NCBI GenBank assembly: GCA_963798435.1
Contig: CAWCTF010000006.1
Span: 558,001 to 622,000, forward strand
DNA: 64,000 nucleotides
Reading direction: 5' to 3'
Source: JALHST01 sp963798435
GTDB taxonomy: Bacteria > Bacteroidota > Bacteroidia > Flavobacteriales > Flavobacteriaceae
Part shown: positions 37,377-46,975 of the stretch, one piece after another
How positions within the stretch are numbered: position 1 is the stretch's first letter
Layout of the letters: each line of letters begins with the position of its first letter
Made by a program: the position numbers and the translations under genes
The notes under the pieces: generated by a model
What the model was told of the DNA's origin: nothing
Seen by the model: only the letters and a program-made list of their open reading frames with translations
Databases searched by the model: none

Positions 37377-39186
37377 TTACTGGGAATCATCGATTTTTCC
37401 ATGAACTATTTCAGAACCATCTATAAGCTGTAATTTCGTGCCGGAAGTACTAATTTTTAAATCTTGCATACCCCCGTTTTGATGCCCATTGATAAAATAT
37501 TCATTTTCTCCTGTAGGCACTAGCGCCACTTTTGTAATATGACTTGTTTTAACCGCATCGTCCATAAACATTCCTTGTATTTTGTGGTCGGTATTAATAC
37601 TTAGCACGATTCCGATATCAGCTGTTTCAAAGTGAAATCTGATATGAACATTTTTAGCTGCGTCGCCTTCAATTTTATAAATATTATAGGAAATAAATTT
37701 CCCGGCATGTTGTAAAAAATTTGCCCACATCCCTTTTAATTGTCCTAGACCTTCCTCAGTTCCCAAAAAACCCTTCATTTGATCATTGGCGTAGTTTAAA
37801 ATTCCTTCAAAATTTTGAGTACTCATGGCATTCGCAAAAAACAGTGCCGTTTCACTTGTGGCATTATTTTCTTCTGCATTTCTTGAAAACGCATAGGTAA
37901 AAACCGACCAAGGTTCTTTGCCAGCTGTTTCTAGAGTGATACCGATCTCCATCCTTTTTAAGCCGTAAGCGAATGTTCCTTATCCAATACATAGGTTTTC
38001 GTATAATCCGCCATTGCTTTTGTTTTTACTCTTTTTTGGGAGTGGTAAGTTTTCAATGGGTTTACCTTGAAACAGTTTAATAATTTTATCGGTAATCTCA
38101 GGAACGAACGTCACTTCACCCTGAAATTCACCGGTCACAGGATTGACCGTTGTAGCGTTGGAAAGGATGATTATTTTGACGTTTTTTTGAGGCAACGAAC
38201 CCATCACCGAAGCATAGCCAGGAAGTAATCCGCTATTATAGACCCATTTCTCGCCTCCTTTATGGTCAATGACCCATCCTAATCCGGATACCATTTCATT
38301 TACGCCCATTGATTGTGTCGCGGTGTATAGTTTCGTAAGGGATGCTGGTTTTAATAAGGTTCCCTTGTCCAAGGCCTGCATAAATTTGAATAAATCAACC
38401 GTCGTTGAATTTATATCAGCGGCTCCCATAAGCCAAGAAGGATCGTATGGCGAATTAAATTCTTGAAATTCATTCATTCCCAATCCTAAATACGGTCGTG
38501 CTTTTTGGTCTAATTGATTTAAATGTTTCAACGGCCGAATTTTTCATGTTTGCAGGTTTGAATACGGCTTCATCCATAAAGTCGGCATACCGTTGGCCGC
38601 TTACTTTTTCAATAATATGTGCTAAAAGGAGGTAGCCGAAATTATTGTATTCATACCCTGTTCCAGGCTCGAATTTTAATTTTGAATCCTTAAATTTTCC
38701 CAAGAGCTCATCTAAGGTTATTGGGGATACCTCGGGCATAAGTCCGTTTCCACTTTCGTCGGTCCGACCGATATTGGCCTCCATCCCAGAGCTGTTATTG
38801 AGCAACTGTTGGATTGTAATGTTTTTTGAATGGCCTGGTATAAAATCAGGAAAATATTTTGAAAGCGGAGTGCCCAATGACAATTTCCCATCTTCAACCA
38901 ATTTCAAGATACCAACGGCGGTCAATGATTTTGTGAGGGAGGCAATTTTAAAAATTGATTTGTCGGTATTTTTTTTGTGTGCCGCGGCGTCGGCAAATCC
39001 AAAACTTTTTTGATAAATAATGTGGTTGTCCTTACTTATTAAAACGCTCCCTATAAAGCGATTATAATGCACATAACTTTCAAATAAAGTATCGATATTA
39101 TTTTTTAATGCCTTGTCGGAGTTTGATTGTCCAAAGGTGTTAAATCCGAAGAAGAATACCGTTACTAATACAAGTGCCTTTTTCAT
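37377..39186 (-). pseudogene. Serine hydrolase (beta-lactamase family), broken by a frameshift and a stop
   Basis: The N-terminal frame (38470-39186) has a signal peptide and the SxxK active site (FKIASLTKSLTAVG), then YEYNNFGYLLL with the Tyr-Asn motif. It leaves frame at an A5 run near 38510; one base less gives KARPYLGLGMNEFQEF, read on to 37980. There an in-frame TAA (37980-37982) is followed, still in the same frame, by an open C-terminal region (to 37377) carrying a DUF3471-like or related domain (VPTGENEYFINGHQNGG). The whole is about 603 codons plus one base. It faces a divergent LytTS/LytTR pair. Confidence 0.65.
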
Positions 39187-39384
39187 TTTTTGATGATTTT
39201 ATGGGTGTTATGAAGCAATACTAACCTGTTTGAACAACATCCTGAAATAAATGTGATCGTTGCCTATGCTGCTGTGATAGAAACACATATTCGAGCTAAA
39301 AATGCAAACTTCACAGCAATGGGCATATCGGTCCCTATATTAGTAGCTTTCATACTTTTCATGACATCAAACTCTTTTAAATGC

Positions 39385-39392
39385 TACTTTTG
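39385..39392 (+). promoter_or_regulatory. Predicted -7 box for the LytTS/LytTR operon
   Basis: TACTTTTG matches TAnnTTTG, 18 bp before the ATG at 39410, giving a leader of about 10 nt. No strong -33 TTG element is seen. Confidence 0.4.
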
Positions 39393-39409
39393 ATAGGAAG
39401 CCGTTCGTA

Positions 39410-40453
39410 ATGAAGAAATACATAGAGCCATTTATCCACGTTTTTGTTTGGGGGCTTGGATACTTTCTTATATTAAACTACACCTCTACCATCGGGGATT
39501 TCAGGAAAGATAGGGGCCCTTATTGGGTTGCCCTCTTTTTTGGGATGCTTATGAACCAAACCGTTTTTTATACTACCGCATTTTTCTTGGTCCCAAAATT
39601 TTTACGGTTAAAAAGGATTAAGGCCTTGATCTTTTCCTTACTTGGAGGTTTCGTGCTTATCAATCTTTTTGAAAGTGTCGTAGATTATAGGTATTTGGCG
39701 GTGTTTTTTTCTTCGGCGAATGAGTCGTTCGCAGTGTATTTAATGTATAATTCGGTGGTTAGTTTTTTTATTTTACTCGTAGCCTTGTCGTACGCCCTTA
39801 TTAAATATTGGATCCAAAATGAAAAACTGAAACGCGTATTGCTAGAAGAAAAGCTTTCTACTGAAATGGCTTTTTTAAAATCGAAGATCAACCCGCACTT
39901 TTTGTTCAATGTCCTAAATAGTTTTTATGCGAAATCATTAGCGTATAATGTGCCTGATTTAGCCGATGGTATTGCCAAACTCGCAGAATTGATGCGTTAT
40001 ATGGTGTATGAGACCAATGAGGATAAAATTGCCCTTGATAAAGAAATCAAACATCTTAGAAACTACATTCAGATATATCAGTTGCGAATAGCCGAGGACG
40101 ATGAGGTGTATATTAATTTTGAGATTACCGGAGCTACCGAAACGATAAACATAAGCCCTATGTTGCTTATTCCTTTTGTGGAGAATGCCATCAAATACGG
40201 GATAGATCCAAAAACAAAATCGGTAATCGATATATCCTTGGAAATTGCACAAAATCAATTATTTTTTAAAGTAACTAATACCTTGCACCAAGGTATTTAT
40301 GGCTTGACCGATACGCCTTCGGGCTTCGGACTTGATAATCTCAAAAAGCGACTCGCCATTCTTTATCCAAATGCCTATACCTTGGAAACAAAAGAGGAAA
40401 AGGGGCATTTCGTATCCTTGCTTATTCTGAAACTTGATGAACTACCCCTATGA
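39410..40453 (+). CDS. LytTS-type sensor histidine kinase
   Basis: 347 residues: four transmembrane helices in the first 130 residues, a short linker, then the His_kinase domain with H163 in KSKINPHFLFNVLNS and the HATPase (LLIPFVENAIKYGI, GFGLDNLKKRL). It has no extracellular sensor domain, so it probably detects a signal in or near the membrane. The stop overlaps the response-regulator start by 4 bp. It is divergent from the broken serine hydrolase gene. Confidence 0.9.
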   Translation: MKKYIEPFIHVFVWGLGYFLILNYTSTIGDFRKDRGPYWVALFFGMLMNQTVFYTTAFFLVPKFLRLKRIKALIFSLLGGFVLINLFESVVDYRYLAVFFSSANESFAVYLMYNSVVSFFILLVALSYALIKYWIQNEKLKRVLLEEKLSTEMAFLKSKINPHFLFNVLNSFYAKSLAYNVPDLADGIAKLAELMRYMVYETNEDKIALDKEIKHLRNYIQIYQLRIAEDDEVYINFEITGATETINISPMLLIPFVENAIKYGIDPKTKSVIDISLEIAQNQLFFKVTNTLHQGIYGLTDTPSGFGLDNLKKRLAILYPNAYTLETKEEKGHFVSLLILKLDELPL

Positions 40454-41196
40454 ACTGTATACTACTAGATGACGAACCAGCAGCTATTGAGGTGCTTAAA
40501 TTTCATTTGAGTAGCATCCCTTTTGTGGTTTTGAAGAAAACATTCAGAGATCCCTTGGATGCACTTGAATATCTGCAAAAAAATCCGATCGATCTTGTTT
40601 TTTTGGATATAAACATGCCAAAATTATCGGGGATTAGCTTCCCTAAGTTTTTGCAAAATCCGCCGTTGATCATATTTACGACTGCGTATTCAGAATATGC
40701 TTTGGAAAGTTATGAATTGAAAGCGGTGGACTATCTTTTGAAACCCATTGAATTTAATCGACTGCTTCAAGCAGTTCTAAAAGCACAACAACTTTTAGAA
40801 AAAAAGAGTGGCACCGACACTCCAAGTTTAGCATATGCTCCTAATAGCCAGGAAAAGACGATTTTCATCAAAAGTGGATCTGATTTTCATCAATTGGTGC
40901 TGCAAAATATTAAATACGTAGAAAGTGATGGTAATTATGTTACTTTTTATACAGATAAAGGCCCCGTTTTGGCACGTTATAAACTATCGGAAGTGCTGGA
41001 AATACTTCCAAAGGAATACTTTATACGCATCCATCGATCGTATATCGTAGCATTAAAACATATAGTAACGGTCAAAAAACATTGTGTGGTAATTGATGGT
41101 AAAGAGCTACCGATAAGCAGTAATTATAGAGCGGGATTTCTTGTGATGATCGATGAAATAAGTAAAAAAGGGATCACAAAATCGAACGGCGAATAA
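40450..41196 (+). CDS. LytTR-family response regulator
   Basis: 248 residues: receiver domain with D7/D8 and phospho-acceptor D53 (FLDINMPKLSG), then a LytTR DNA-binding domain from about residue 137 (IFIKSGSDFHQLVLQNIKY, ESDGNYVTFYT, FIRIHRSYIV). It is the cognate partner of the overlapping kinase. The last 43 codons are repeated at 44409-44537 in a degenerate relic with about 90 percent base identity by my count. Confidence 0.9.
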   Translation: MNCILLDDEPAAIEVLKFHLSSIPFVVLKKTFRDPLDALEYLQKNPIDLVFLDINMPKLSGISFPKFLQNPPLIIFTTAYSEYALESYELKAVDYLLKPIEFNRLLQAVLKAQQLLEKKSGTDTPSLAYAPNSQEKTIFIKSGSDFHQLVLQNIKYVESDGNYVTFYTDKGPVLARYKLSEVLEILPKEYFIRIHRSYIVALKHIVTVKKHCVVIDGKELPISSNYRAGFLVMIDEISKKGITKSNGE

Positions 41197-41378
41197 TTTC
41201 AAGTACTTCACATTTTTGTTTTAATATAATTTTAAAGAGGGTATCAATCCATTTTCTTTGGCCTTGGCGGTATCAAGAGGCCTGATTCTGTCCTCGAAAA
41301 AACTTGAAAAGTTCAGATGTATACTGATATTAATAGAAATAGGGCGGCCACATGAAGCCTTCAAAACTTGGAACGGAT

Positions 41379-41789
41379 CTACTTTTCAGGATCGTTCTCA
41401 GAATTTCGGGATTTTAGGCGATCTATTTTAGCGGAAATTGTCCATAATATGGTTCCTAATTTTAAATCGTCGATGGGCTTGTATATGATATAGATGGGAT
41501 CAACCTCGTTAAGGGATTTTTTTGTTGACGCATCTGAATTCCCGGTAATGAAAACGATAGGTATTTTATATTTTTCATTGATTATCCGAGCAGTTTCGAT
41601 CCCATTGCGATTTCCTGACAGTCCTACGTCTAAAAGAACCAGGTCAATTGCATTGTTCGCAATTATCGATAGGGCGTCATCGCTATTACTGGCAGTACCA
41701 ACAATTGTATGGCCCATTTCGGCAATACTAGTTTCCAAAAACATCTGGATTATAAAATTATCCTCTACGATTAATACGTTCAATGCCAT
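41379..41789 (-). CDS. Single-domain response regulator (CheY-like)
   Basis: 136 residues comprising only a receiver domain: E9/D10, phospho-acceptor D54 (LLDVGLSGNRNG) and a K near the C-terminal IIYKPID. There is no output domain. It starts 4 bp after the stop of the HisKA_2 kinase on the same strand, so the kinase probably phosphorylates it, and output must come through another protein. Confidence 0.85.
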   Translation of the reverse strand: MALNVLIVEDNFIIQMFLETSIAEMGHTIVGTASNSDDALSIIANNAIDLVLLDVGLSGNRNGIETARIINEKYKIPIVFITGNSDASTKKSLNEVDPIYIIYKPIDDLKLGTILWTISAKIDRLKSRNSENDPEK

Positions 41790-41793
41790 GTGT

Positions 41794-43368
41794 TCAAGAT
41801 GTTTGTTCTATTTCCTGAAATGTGATTATATAATGGGTGCCAGCTTCCGAATTATCCTTTTCTATGTTTCCTTTAAGTTGTAGTGCAAGTCTGTGTATAA
41901 GTTTCAAGCCTAGCGATTTTGTATTTCTAAAGTTGACGGCATTGGGAAATCCAATTCCATTATCTCCGATTAGTATACAAAAATTTGGATATTCCAATTT
42001 ATGGCCAACGATGCTTATAGTGCCACTGTCCTTGCCCTTGAATCCATATTTTAATGAATTGGTAACAATTTCGTTTATCATAAGTCCCAATGGTATGGAG
42101 GTATCTACATTGAGGAAGATTTCTTTGGCGTCGATGTTCAATACGATACCACTATTGCTACCCTTCATTGAGTCAATCAATGTCGAAACCAGTGTTTGTA
42201 GGTAATCCCGAAAGTTTATAAGACGAAGGTTTTCGCCACTATAAAGCATTTCATGTACCATCGCCATAGAATTTATCCTGTATTGACTGTACCTTAACAT
42301 GCCCTTGGTTTCTTCATCGCCAATAAAGCTTGACTGTAGGCTTAACAAACTTGTAATAACCTGCAAATTGTTTTTTACCCGATGGTGTATCTCCTTTAGA
42401 AGAGTATTCCGTTCATTTAAACTATTATTTAAAGCTACGTTCAAATTAGAAATTGCCCGATTTTTTTTGTAAAAAATATAGGTAAGAACGAAAATAATCA
42501 GCGAGCCCAAGGTCAGAAAGAAGGAAGACCGATAGATCTTATTTCTATAACTGGTAATTTTATACTGGACTGTATTAATGTCCTGCAGGGTATAGATGGT
42601 CCATTGATTTCCTCCCTCAAGGGCTATTTTTTTCGACAGAAAGTAATCATTTCCGGAGCTGTCCTTTTTGCCGAGGTCGATGTCGGAGACCATATAGGTC
42701 TCGTTCTCGTTGTTACCATCGAAGAGTTGATTTTTAGAATTAAGAAGATAAATGCCCTTTTCCCGAAAACTTTTTAGCCATTGGTTGGCATCCAGATTTA
42801 GGCCAACTACTCCCTGTAATTGGTCTTTTATATAGATGGGAGTAAAAAAGCGGATGGTCGGCCTATAAGGCACCTCGATCTGGCCATTTTCGATATTTAA
42901 GTCAAGGTAGGATATGAAAATTTCACCTTTGGTTAGATTTATGGACTCCTGAAAATAATACCGCTCCTGTTTATTCGAAAGATTTTCACGTTTAGTGGCA
43001 AAAATCTTGTTTTGGGAACTCTCTGCCCTAATTTGTTCCATCCCAAGAGTGTCGATGAACCTGGCCTGAAAATAGTCTTTATGCGTCCTTAAAAAGTCAA
43101 CTAGCATTTTGGATGTAACCTCTGGGTCAACTGCGTATTGACGGTCTCGTTTGACAAGGTCCGCAATGAAAAGAACGTTCCCTTTACTCACGACATTAAG
43201 TGCATAAAGTTGCGATTTGGCCTCTTCTAAACGACTATTGCCCTTTTGATTTTCTGCAAGGGAAATATTTTCTTTATATAGGTCTATGCTTTGAAAGGAG
43301 ACGTACCAGATTAATGCGACGATTATCAGGAGCACTACTATGGCCGTATTTATAATTCTTTTTCCCAT
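41794..43368 (-). CDS. HisKA_2-type sensor histidine kinase with extracellular sensor
   Basis: 524 residues: transmembrane helix at about 9-26, a 250-residue periplasmic region with a Cache-like pattern (FFTPIYIKDQLQGVVGLNLD), a second helix at about 282-300, then the HisKA_2 dimerisation box EIHHRVKNNLQ with H329 as phospho-acceptor and an HATPase (MINEIVTNSLKYGF, GDNGIGFP). This kinase class often pairs with stand-alone receivers, as here with the downstream CheY-like protein. Confidence 0.85.
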   Translation of the reverse strand: MGKRIINTAIVVLLIIVALIWYVSFQSIDLYKENISLAENQKGNSRLEEAKSQLYALNVVSKGNVLFIADLVKRDRQYAVDPEVTSKMLVDFLRTHKDYFQARFIDTLGMEQIRAESSQNKIFATKRENLSNKQERYYFQESINLTKGEIFISYLDLNIENGQIEVPYRPTIRFFTPIYIKDQLQGVVGLNLDANQWLKSFREKGIYLLNSKNQLFDGNNENETYMVSDIDLGKKDSSGNDYFLSKKIALEGGNQWTIYTLQDINTVQYKITSYRNKIYRSSFFLTLGSLIIFVLTYIFYKKNRAISNLNVALNNSLNERNTLLKEIHHRVKNNLQVITSLLSLQSSFIGDEETKGMLRYSQYRINSMAMVHEMLYSGENLRLINFRDYLQTLVSTLIDSMKGSNSGIVLNIDAKEIFLNVDTSIPLGLMINEIVTNSLKYGFKGKDSGTISIVGHKLEYPNFCILIGDNGIGFPNAVNFRNTKSLGLKLIHRLALQLKGNIEKDNSEAGTHYIITFQEIEQTS

Positions 43369-43833
43369 GGGCGGTAAAAAGCATTTTTCTTTGATAAACC
43401 TGCTAAATGATCTTGATAACCAAGAGTATCTTTAAAAATCAAATTGCGCTACCTTCTATTACAATTATTGAAAGTAAATGCCTATAAAGAAAAGAAATTA
43501 TACGAAGTTACTAAATTGTTAAGAAACATTAATTTTTATTTTAAAACGCTTCTTATTTGAACTTCGGGTACACAATTTTCCTACTTTACAAGTTGTTTGT
43601 CGTATGCTTCGGCCCTACTTTTAGGGAAGGAACATACTCTTAGAAATTCTTATTGCGTTTGTTTCCAGATTTATTTCACATGGGAGGATATGAACTGACG
43701 TTTACGCGCAAAGGCGGCCATTGGGAGGTTCAAAATAAACAGATTACAAGATTAAGGAAGCGTGTTACGAACATTCAAAGCTACCATCTTCCCTGCCATT
43801 CGCTAGGCAACAAGTTATGGGCTTGTACTCTTT
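43369..43833. other. Intergenic region, 465 bp, next to the duplication relics
   Basis: It holds the promoter of the leftward sensor kinase near 43380-43480. The right half borders the copied hydrolase fragment. A rightward frame from 43653 to 44051 is only the antisense shadow of the relic and is not a gene. Confidence 0.4.
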
Positions 43834-44132
43834 CTCACGATTTTTACAATACGATTGTATATAATCTCCGCCAAATTCCAGTCATAGCCATCAAAGTTGG
43901 TCGTATTATTAAATTGAATCACGACGGTATCAATGTCTTTATAGTATTTTGCAATGCTCTGATACCCGACAAGCAGCCCCGTATGCTCATACTCATAAAT
44001 GGAGGAATAGATTTCCTGTTCCCCTTCATTAAATACCGAACCATCGTTTAATGCCCTCAGGAAGATGCCCACATCTTCTGCTGTAGCTAACATTCCATGT
44101 TCCTCACTTTTGAAATCAGATTCGACGCCAAC
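43815..44132 (-). pseudogene. Duplicated C-terminal fragment of a serine hydrolase
   Basis: About 105 codons nearly identical to the C terminus of the hydrolase at 45925-46965 (VGVESDFKSEEHG to NRIVKIVR). The active-site serine, SxxK and Tyr-Asn motifs are absent, so it cannot be functional. The similarity stops abruptly near 44132, and an unrelated membrane-protein start follows. It represents a recent partial duplication or the remains of a recombination event. Confidence 0.8.
43834..44132 (-). repeat. Segmental duplicate, copy 1
   Basis: Gap-free match to 45944-46242 at a constant offset of 2110 bp, with about 7 mismatches over 299 bp by eye (about 98 percent identity). The first mismatches cluster at the left end. 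Both copies have the same orientation. Confidence 0.85.
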
Positions 44133-44134
44133 GT

Positions 44135-44230
44135 TCCTGTCACGATACATGCCAGTGCAAGAAATCCGGAAAGAATAGCTGTCGATCCGACAATAAATCG
44201 ATAGTCAGAAAAGTATTTCATAGAAGTCAT
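44135..44230 (-). pseudogene. N-terminal fragment of a small membrane protein
   Basis: An ATG at 44230 opens a 32-codon frame with a transmembrane-like sequence (SDYRFIVGSTAILSGFLALA) that ends at the junction with the duplicated hydrolase fragment. It looks like the start of a four- or six-helix membrane protein of the kind encoded at 44720-45403, cut off by the rearrangement. Beyond the junction the frame is not continued by any related sequence. Confidence 0.4.
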
Positions 44231-44408
44231 TTTAAATTTTATTCAAAATTCAAAAAAGACTGATCATAAAATACCGGCAAATCACGTCAAATAATATACA
44301 AAATGCGCAATGTTTTCCTTGGATACTAAATAAGGATCAGTGTATTGGATCAATCAATTACCATCATACCTTTCAACAACAATTTTATATTTGGGACTTT
44401 CGCTATTT

Positions 44409-44537
44409 ACGGTCAAAAAACACTGTGTGGTCATTGATGCCAAGGAGCTACCGATAAGCAGCAATTATAGAGCGGGATTTGTTGCGATGATCGACGAAAT
44501 AAGTAAAAAAGAGATCACAAAATCGAAAGACGAATAA
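44409..44537 (+). pseudogene. C-terminal relic of a LytTR response regulator
   Basis: 43 codons ending KSKDE, matching the last 43 codons of the regulator at 40450-41196 (VKKHCVVID, KELPISSNYRAGF, MIDEISKK). Base identity is about 90 percent over 133 bp at a constant offset of 3341. The receiver and most of the LytTR domain are missing. The 20 codons before it in the same frame are unrelated. Not functional. Confidence 0.75.
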
Positions 44538-44719
44538 TTGTCTTGTCCTGAGATATGGCTACAGGTTAAAAATTGATAATATACCTATTAAACTTCTAAG
44601 TTAATAATTGGTGGAAAAAGAATGAATTTACGGACTTTAAATAATCCTTAATTTGACCCAACGTAGGGATACAGTTCAAATAATTTACATAGCCCATATA
44701 TTCTGCATTGGCATTGTTA

Positions 44720-45403
44720 CTAATCATTCACTGATCGTATTCCAAAAATTAATAAATAACCTATCGTCCAGAATTCTCCAACTGTAGCTGGAAGGGTTAA
44801 ATAGCTTACGAAAGGACTTTCAATACCAATGTAATTAATTAGCGTACTTATTAAATAGCCGATGCCACCAGCGATCAGGGTTCGTCCCAACCAAATAGGC
44901 ATCCTTTTTGAGCTGGTTATAATGTATCCCAACGGGATTAGCCAAAGCCCGAAGAAAAGGCTGCCGACACCCCAAGCATTTGTAACTAAACTGCTTAAAA
45001 GTTCGATTAATAGTACTTTGTCTTCAACGGTTTGGGAAGAACTTGCAATTTCGATCGCGGAAGCCATTGAAATTGCACTGATCAGAATTGCTACTGAATT
45101 TATCATTCCCCAAATACCAACGGTCCATGCTGCCCATTCGTCTATAGGTCTAAACAATTTATAAAACCATACCGCGGTGAGCGCTTGTGAAACAATAATT
45201 GCAAATTCCAATAGGAGTCGGGTTCTGGCAAGAGATTCGTGGTCAATCAGGTTTGTTAACGTTTTCTGAGCGTCTTGGGAGTCAAATACCTGAGGGTGAA
45301 ATACTAGAAATCCCAAAATGCCCGAAATTGCCATGGCCAAATACCAAATACCTGTGGTTCTTGCTGTAGCTATCAACTTACTTTGTTCGTCATTTACGGT
45401 CAT
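44720..45403 (-). CDS. DUF4386-family membrane protein
   Basis: 227 residues with six transmembrane helices. It opens with a typical DUF4386 helix (ARTTGIWYLAMAISGILGFLV) and has the central WFYKLFRP and WGVGSLFFGLWLIPLGY stretches. Function is unknown; many Bacteroidota carry several copies. It is 10 bp from the DUF6326 gene upstream, so both are probably co-transcribed. Confidence 0.8.
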   Translation of the reverse strand: MTVNDEQSKLIATARTTGIWYLAMAISGILGFLVFHPQVFDSQDAQKTLTNLIDHESLARTRLLLEFAIIVSQALTAVWFYKLFRPIDEWAAWTVGIWGMINSVAILISAISMASAIEIASSSQTVEDKVLLIELLSSLVTNAWGVGSLFFGLWLIPLGYIITSSKRMPIWLGRTLIAGGIGYLISTLINYIGIESPFVSYLTLPATVGEFWTIGYLLIFGIRSVND

Positions 45404-45413
45404 GATAATCTAT

Positions 45414-45824
45414 TTAAATTTGAATTTCTTTAGGCCATTTCCAAGCATACCAAACAATCAAAGCAGTTATAATACTTTCTATAAATGCTAAAAACACATA
45501 AAACAAGTACCATTCGTTCGTTGAAGTAATTCCTATTGCAACCATCATGAGTGTAAATAATGTTCCAAAAAGGATATTAAGAATGCGGTTTATTTTTGGC
45601 TTGAGTATAATTGATGCCGCAACCATCACTGAAGAAATTGCCAAAATTATTGATGCTATCAGTAATTTGATTGGACTGTCTAAATTATTTTCGCCAGTAA
45701 TTAAACTATTTACTTTATCTGGTGTATACAGCTCAAAGTAGTCTCCATATAAATAGCAGAAAGTTGCGGATGCCCACAATGCAGCAAGTTTAATTTTGAT
45801 GTTTACTTTTTGATTTTCTAACAT
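45414..45824 (-). CDS. DUF6326-family membrane protein
   Basis: 136 residues with four transmembrane helices. The opening LAALWASATFCYLYGDYFELY segment is characteristic of DUF6326. No activity is known. It precedes the DUF4386 gene by 10 bp on the same strand. Confidence 0.75.
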   Translation of the reverse strand: MLENQKVNIKIKLAALWASATFCYLYGDYFELYTPDKVNSLITGENNLDSPIKLLIASIILAISSVMVAASIILKPKINRILNILFGTLFTLMMVAIGITSTNEWYLFYVFLAFIESIITALIVWYAWKWPKEIQI

Positions 45825-45924
45825 TTACGTTTAGCTTTTGTAGTTCTTTGTTGTTCATACTTTTTATTAAGACATGAAATTTATACAAATAGTTGTCTAG
45901 GTTTTGAAAAACCTATTTATTCTG

Positions 45925-46965
45925 CTATATGCTATTTTCCCTTCTCACTATTTTAACAATACGATTGTATATAATTTCCGCTAAATTCCAGTCATAGCCA
46001 TCAAAGTTGGTCGTATTATTAAATTGAATCACGACGGTATCAATGTCTTTAAAGTATTTTGCAATGCTCTGATACCCGACAAGCAGCCCCGTATGCTCAT
46101 ACTCATAGATGGAGGAATAGATTTCCTGTTCCCCTTCATTAAATACCGAACCATCGTTTAATGCCCTCAGGAAGATGCCCACATCTTCTGCTGTAGCTAA
46201 CATTCCATGTTCCTCACTTTTGAAATCAGATTCGACGCCCACATAATAACCACTCATAACATCGTCTATGTTCACTTCACTAAGCGAACCGAATGTGTGT
46301 TTCAGACCAAGTGGGTCTAAAATCTCCTCCTTATAATATTGAAAATTGCTATACCCCACCACTTTCTCAATGATTCTGGAAAGCAACAAATAATTCGTAT
46401 TTGAATACCCATAATCTTCATCTGGTTCAAAGTCGGCGGGCAAATCAAGTGCAAATTCAAGCTCGTCTTTACCGGTATACGGTTGATTTTCCCAATACGC
46501 TGGATTGGATGTAAGATTGGGAATACCGCTCCGATGCTGCACCATCATTCTCAAGGTGATTTTTTCTGCATTTTCAATGCGCCCCACAAGTTCTGGAAAG
46601 TAATCGGCAAGCGTTTCATCCAAGGACAAACGTCCGGCTTTGGCCAATTTGGTGATAGCCACGGCATCATATAGCTTGCTGATGCTGGCAATTTTGAATA
46701 AGGCTTTGGGGTAGGCCGGTATTTTATTTTTCCGGTCATGCCATCCCGCCGCATAAAACTCCGGTGGCTTCCCAGCTTGGTCCACATAAACGATCATTCC
46801 ATCAAATCCGTAATCGATCGCTTCATTGAGTTGTTCCTCGACCGTATCAGGTAAGGGTACTATCCACGCCCTGACCAAAATCCATGGTACAAAATACAAC
46901 GAGCCTATGCTTGCCATAATAAATGCTATTCTGAGTATCTGTCTTATTGGTTTCTTTTTTGGCAT
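45925..46965 (-). CDS. Membrane-anchored serine hydrolase (beta-lactamase family), paralog A
   Basis: 346 residues: an N-terminal transmembrane helix (about 10-32), then a serine beta-lactamase-like domain facing the periplasm. SxxK is S94-I-S-K97, and YSN occurs in YGYSNTNYLLLS. The C-terminal lid-like region (LLVGYQSIAKYFKD) is short, and there is no extra domain. It is 10 bp from a second paralog upstream with the same architecture, so the two arose by tandem duplication. Its last 100 codons are copied at 43834-44132. Likely peptidase or esterase; substrate unknown. Confidence 0.85.
   Translation of the reverse strand: MPKKKPIRQILRIAFIMASIGSLYFVPWILVRAWIVPLPDTVEEQLNEAIDYGFDGMIVYVDQAGKPPEFYAAGWHDRKNKIPAYPKALFKIASISKLYDAVAITKLAKAGRLSLDETLADYFPELVGRIENAEKITLRMMVQHRSGIPNLTSNPAYWENQPYTGKDELEFALDLPADFEPDEDYGYSNTNYLLLSRIIEKVVGYSNFQYYKEEILDPLGLKHTFGSLSEVNIDDVMSGYYVGVESDFKSEEHGMLATAEDVGIFLRALNDGSVFNEGEQEIYSSIYEYEHTGLLVGYQSIAKYFKDIDTVVIQFNNTTNFDGYDWNLAEIIYNRIVKIVRRENSI
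45944..46242 (-). repeat. Segmental duplicate, copy 2 (within hydrolase A)
   Basis: The source-like copy of the 299-bp duplication described at 43834-44132. It lies in the 3' third of the intact serine hydrolase gene, which implies that this gene donated the fragment. Confidence 0.85.
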
Positions 46966-46975
46966 GTCGTATTTT

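Noticed and set aside
43653..44051. A plus-strand frame of 132 codons
   Set aside because: It runs antisense through the duplicated hydrolase relic and resembles no protein; the minus strand carries the recognisable sequence.
44340..44537. A 65-codon frame as an intact small gene
   Set aside because: Only the last 43 codons match the LytTR regulator's C terminus; the first part is unrelated and there is no functional domain, so it is a relic.
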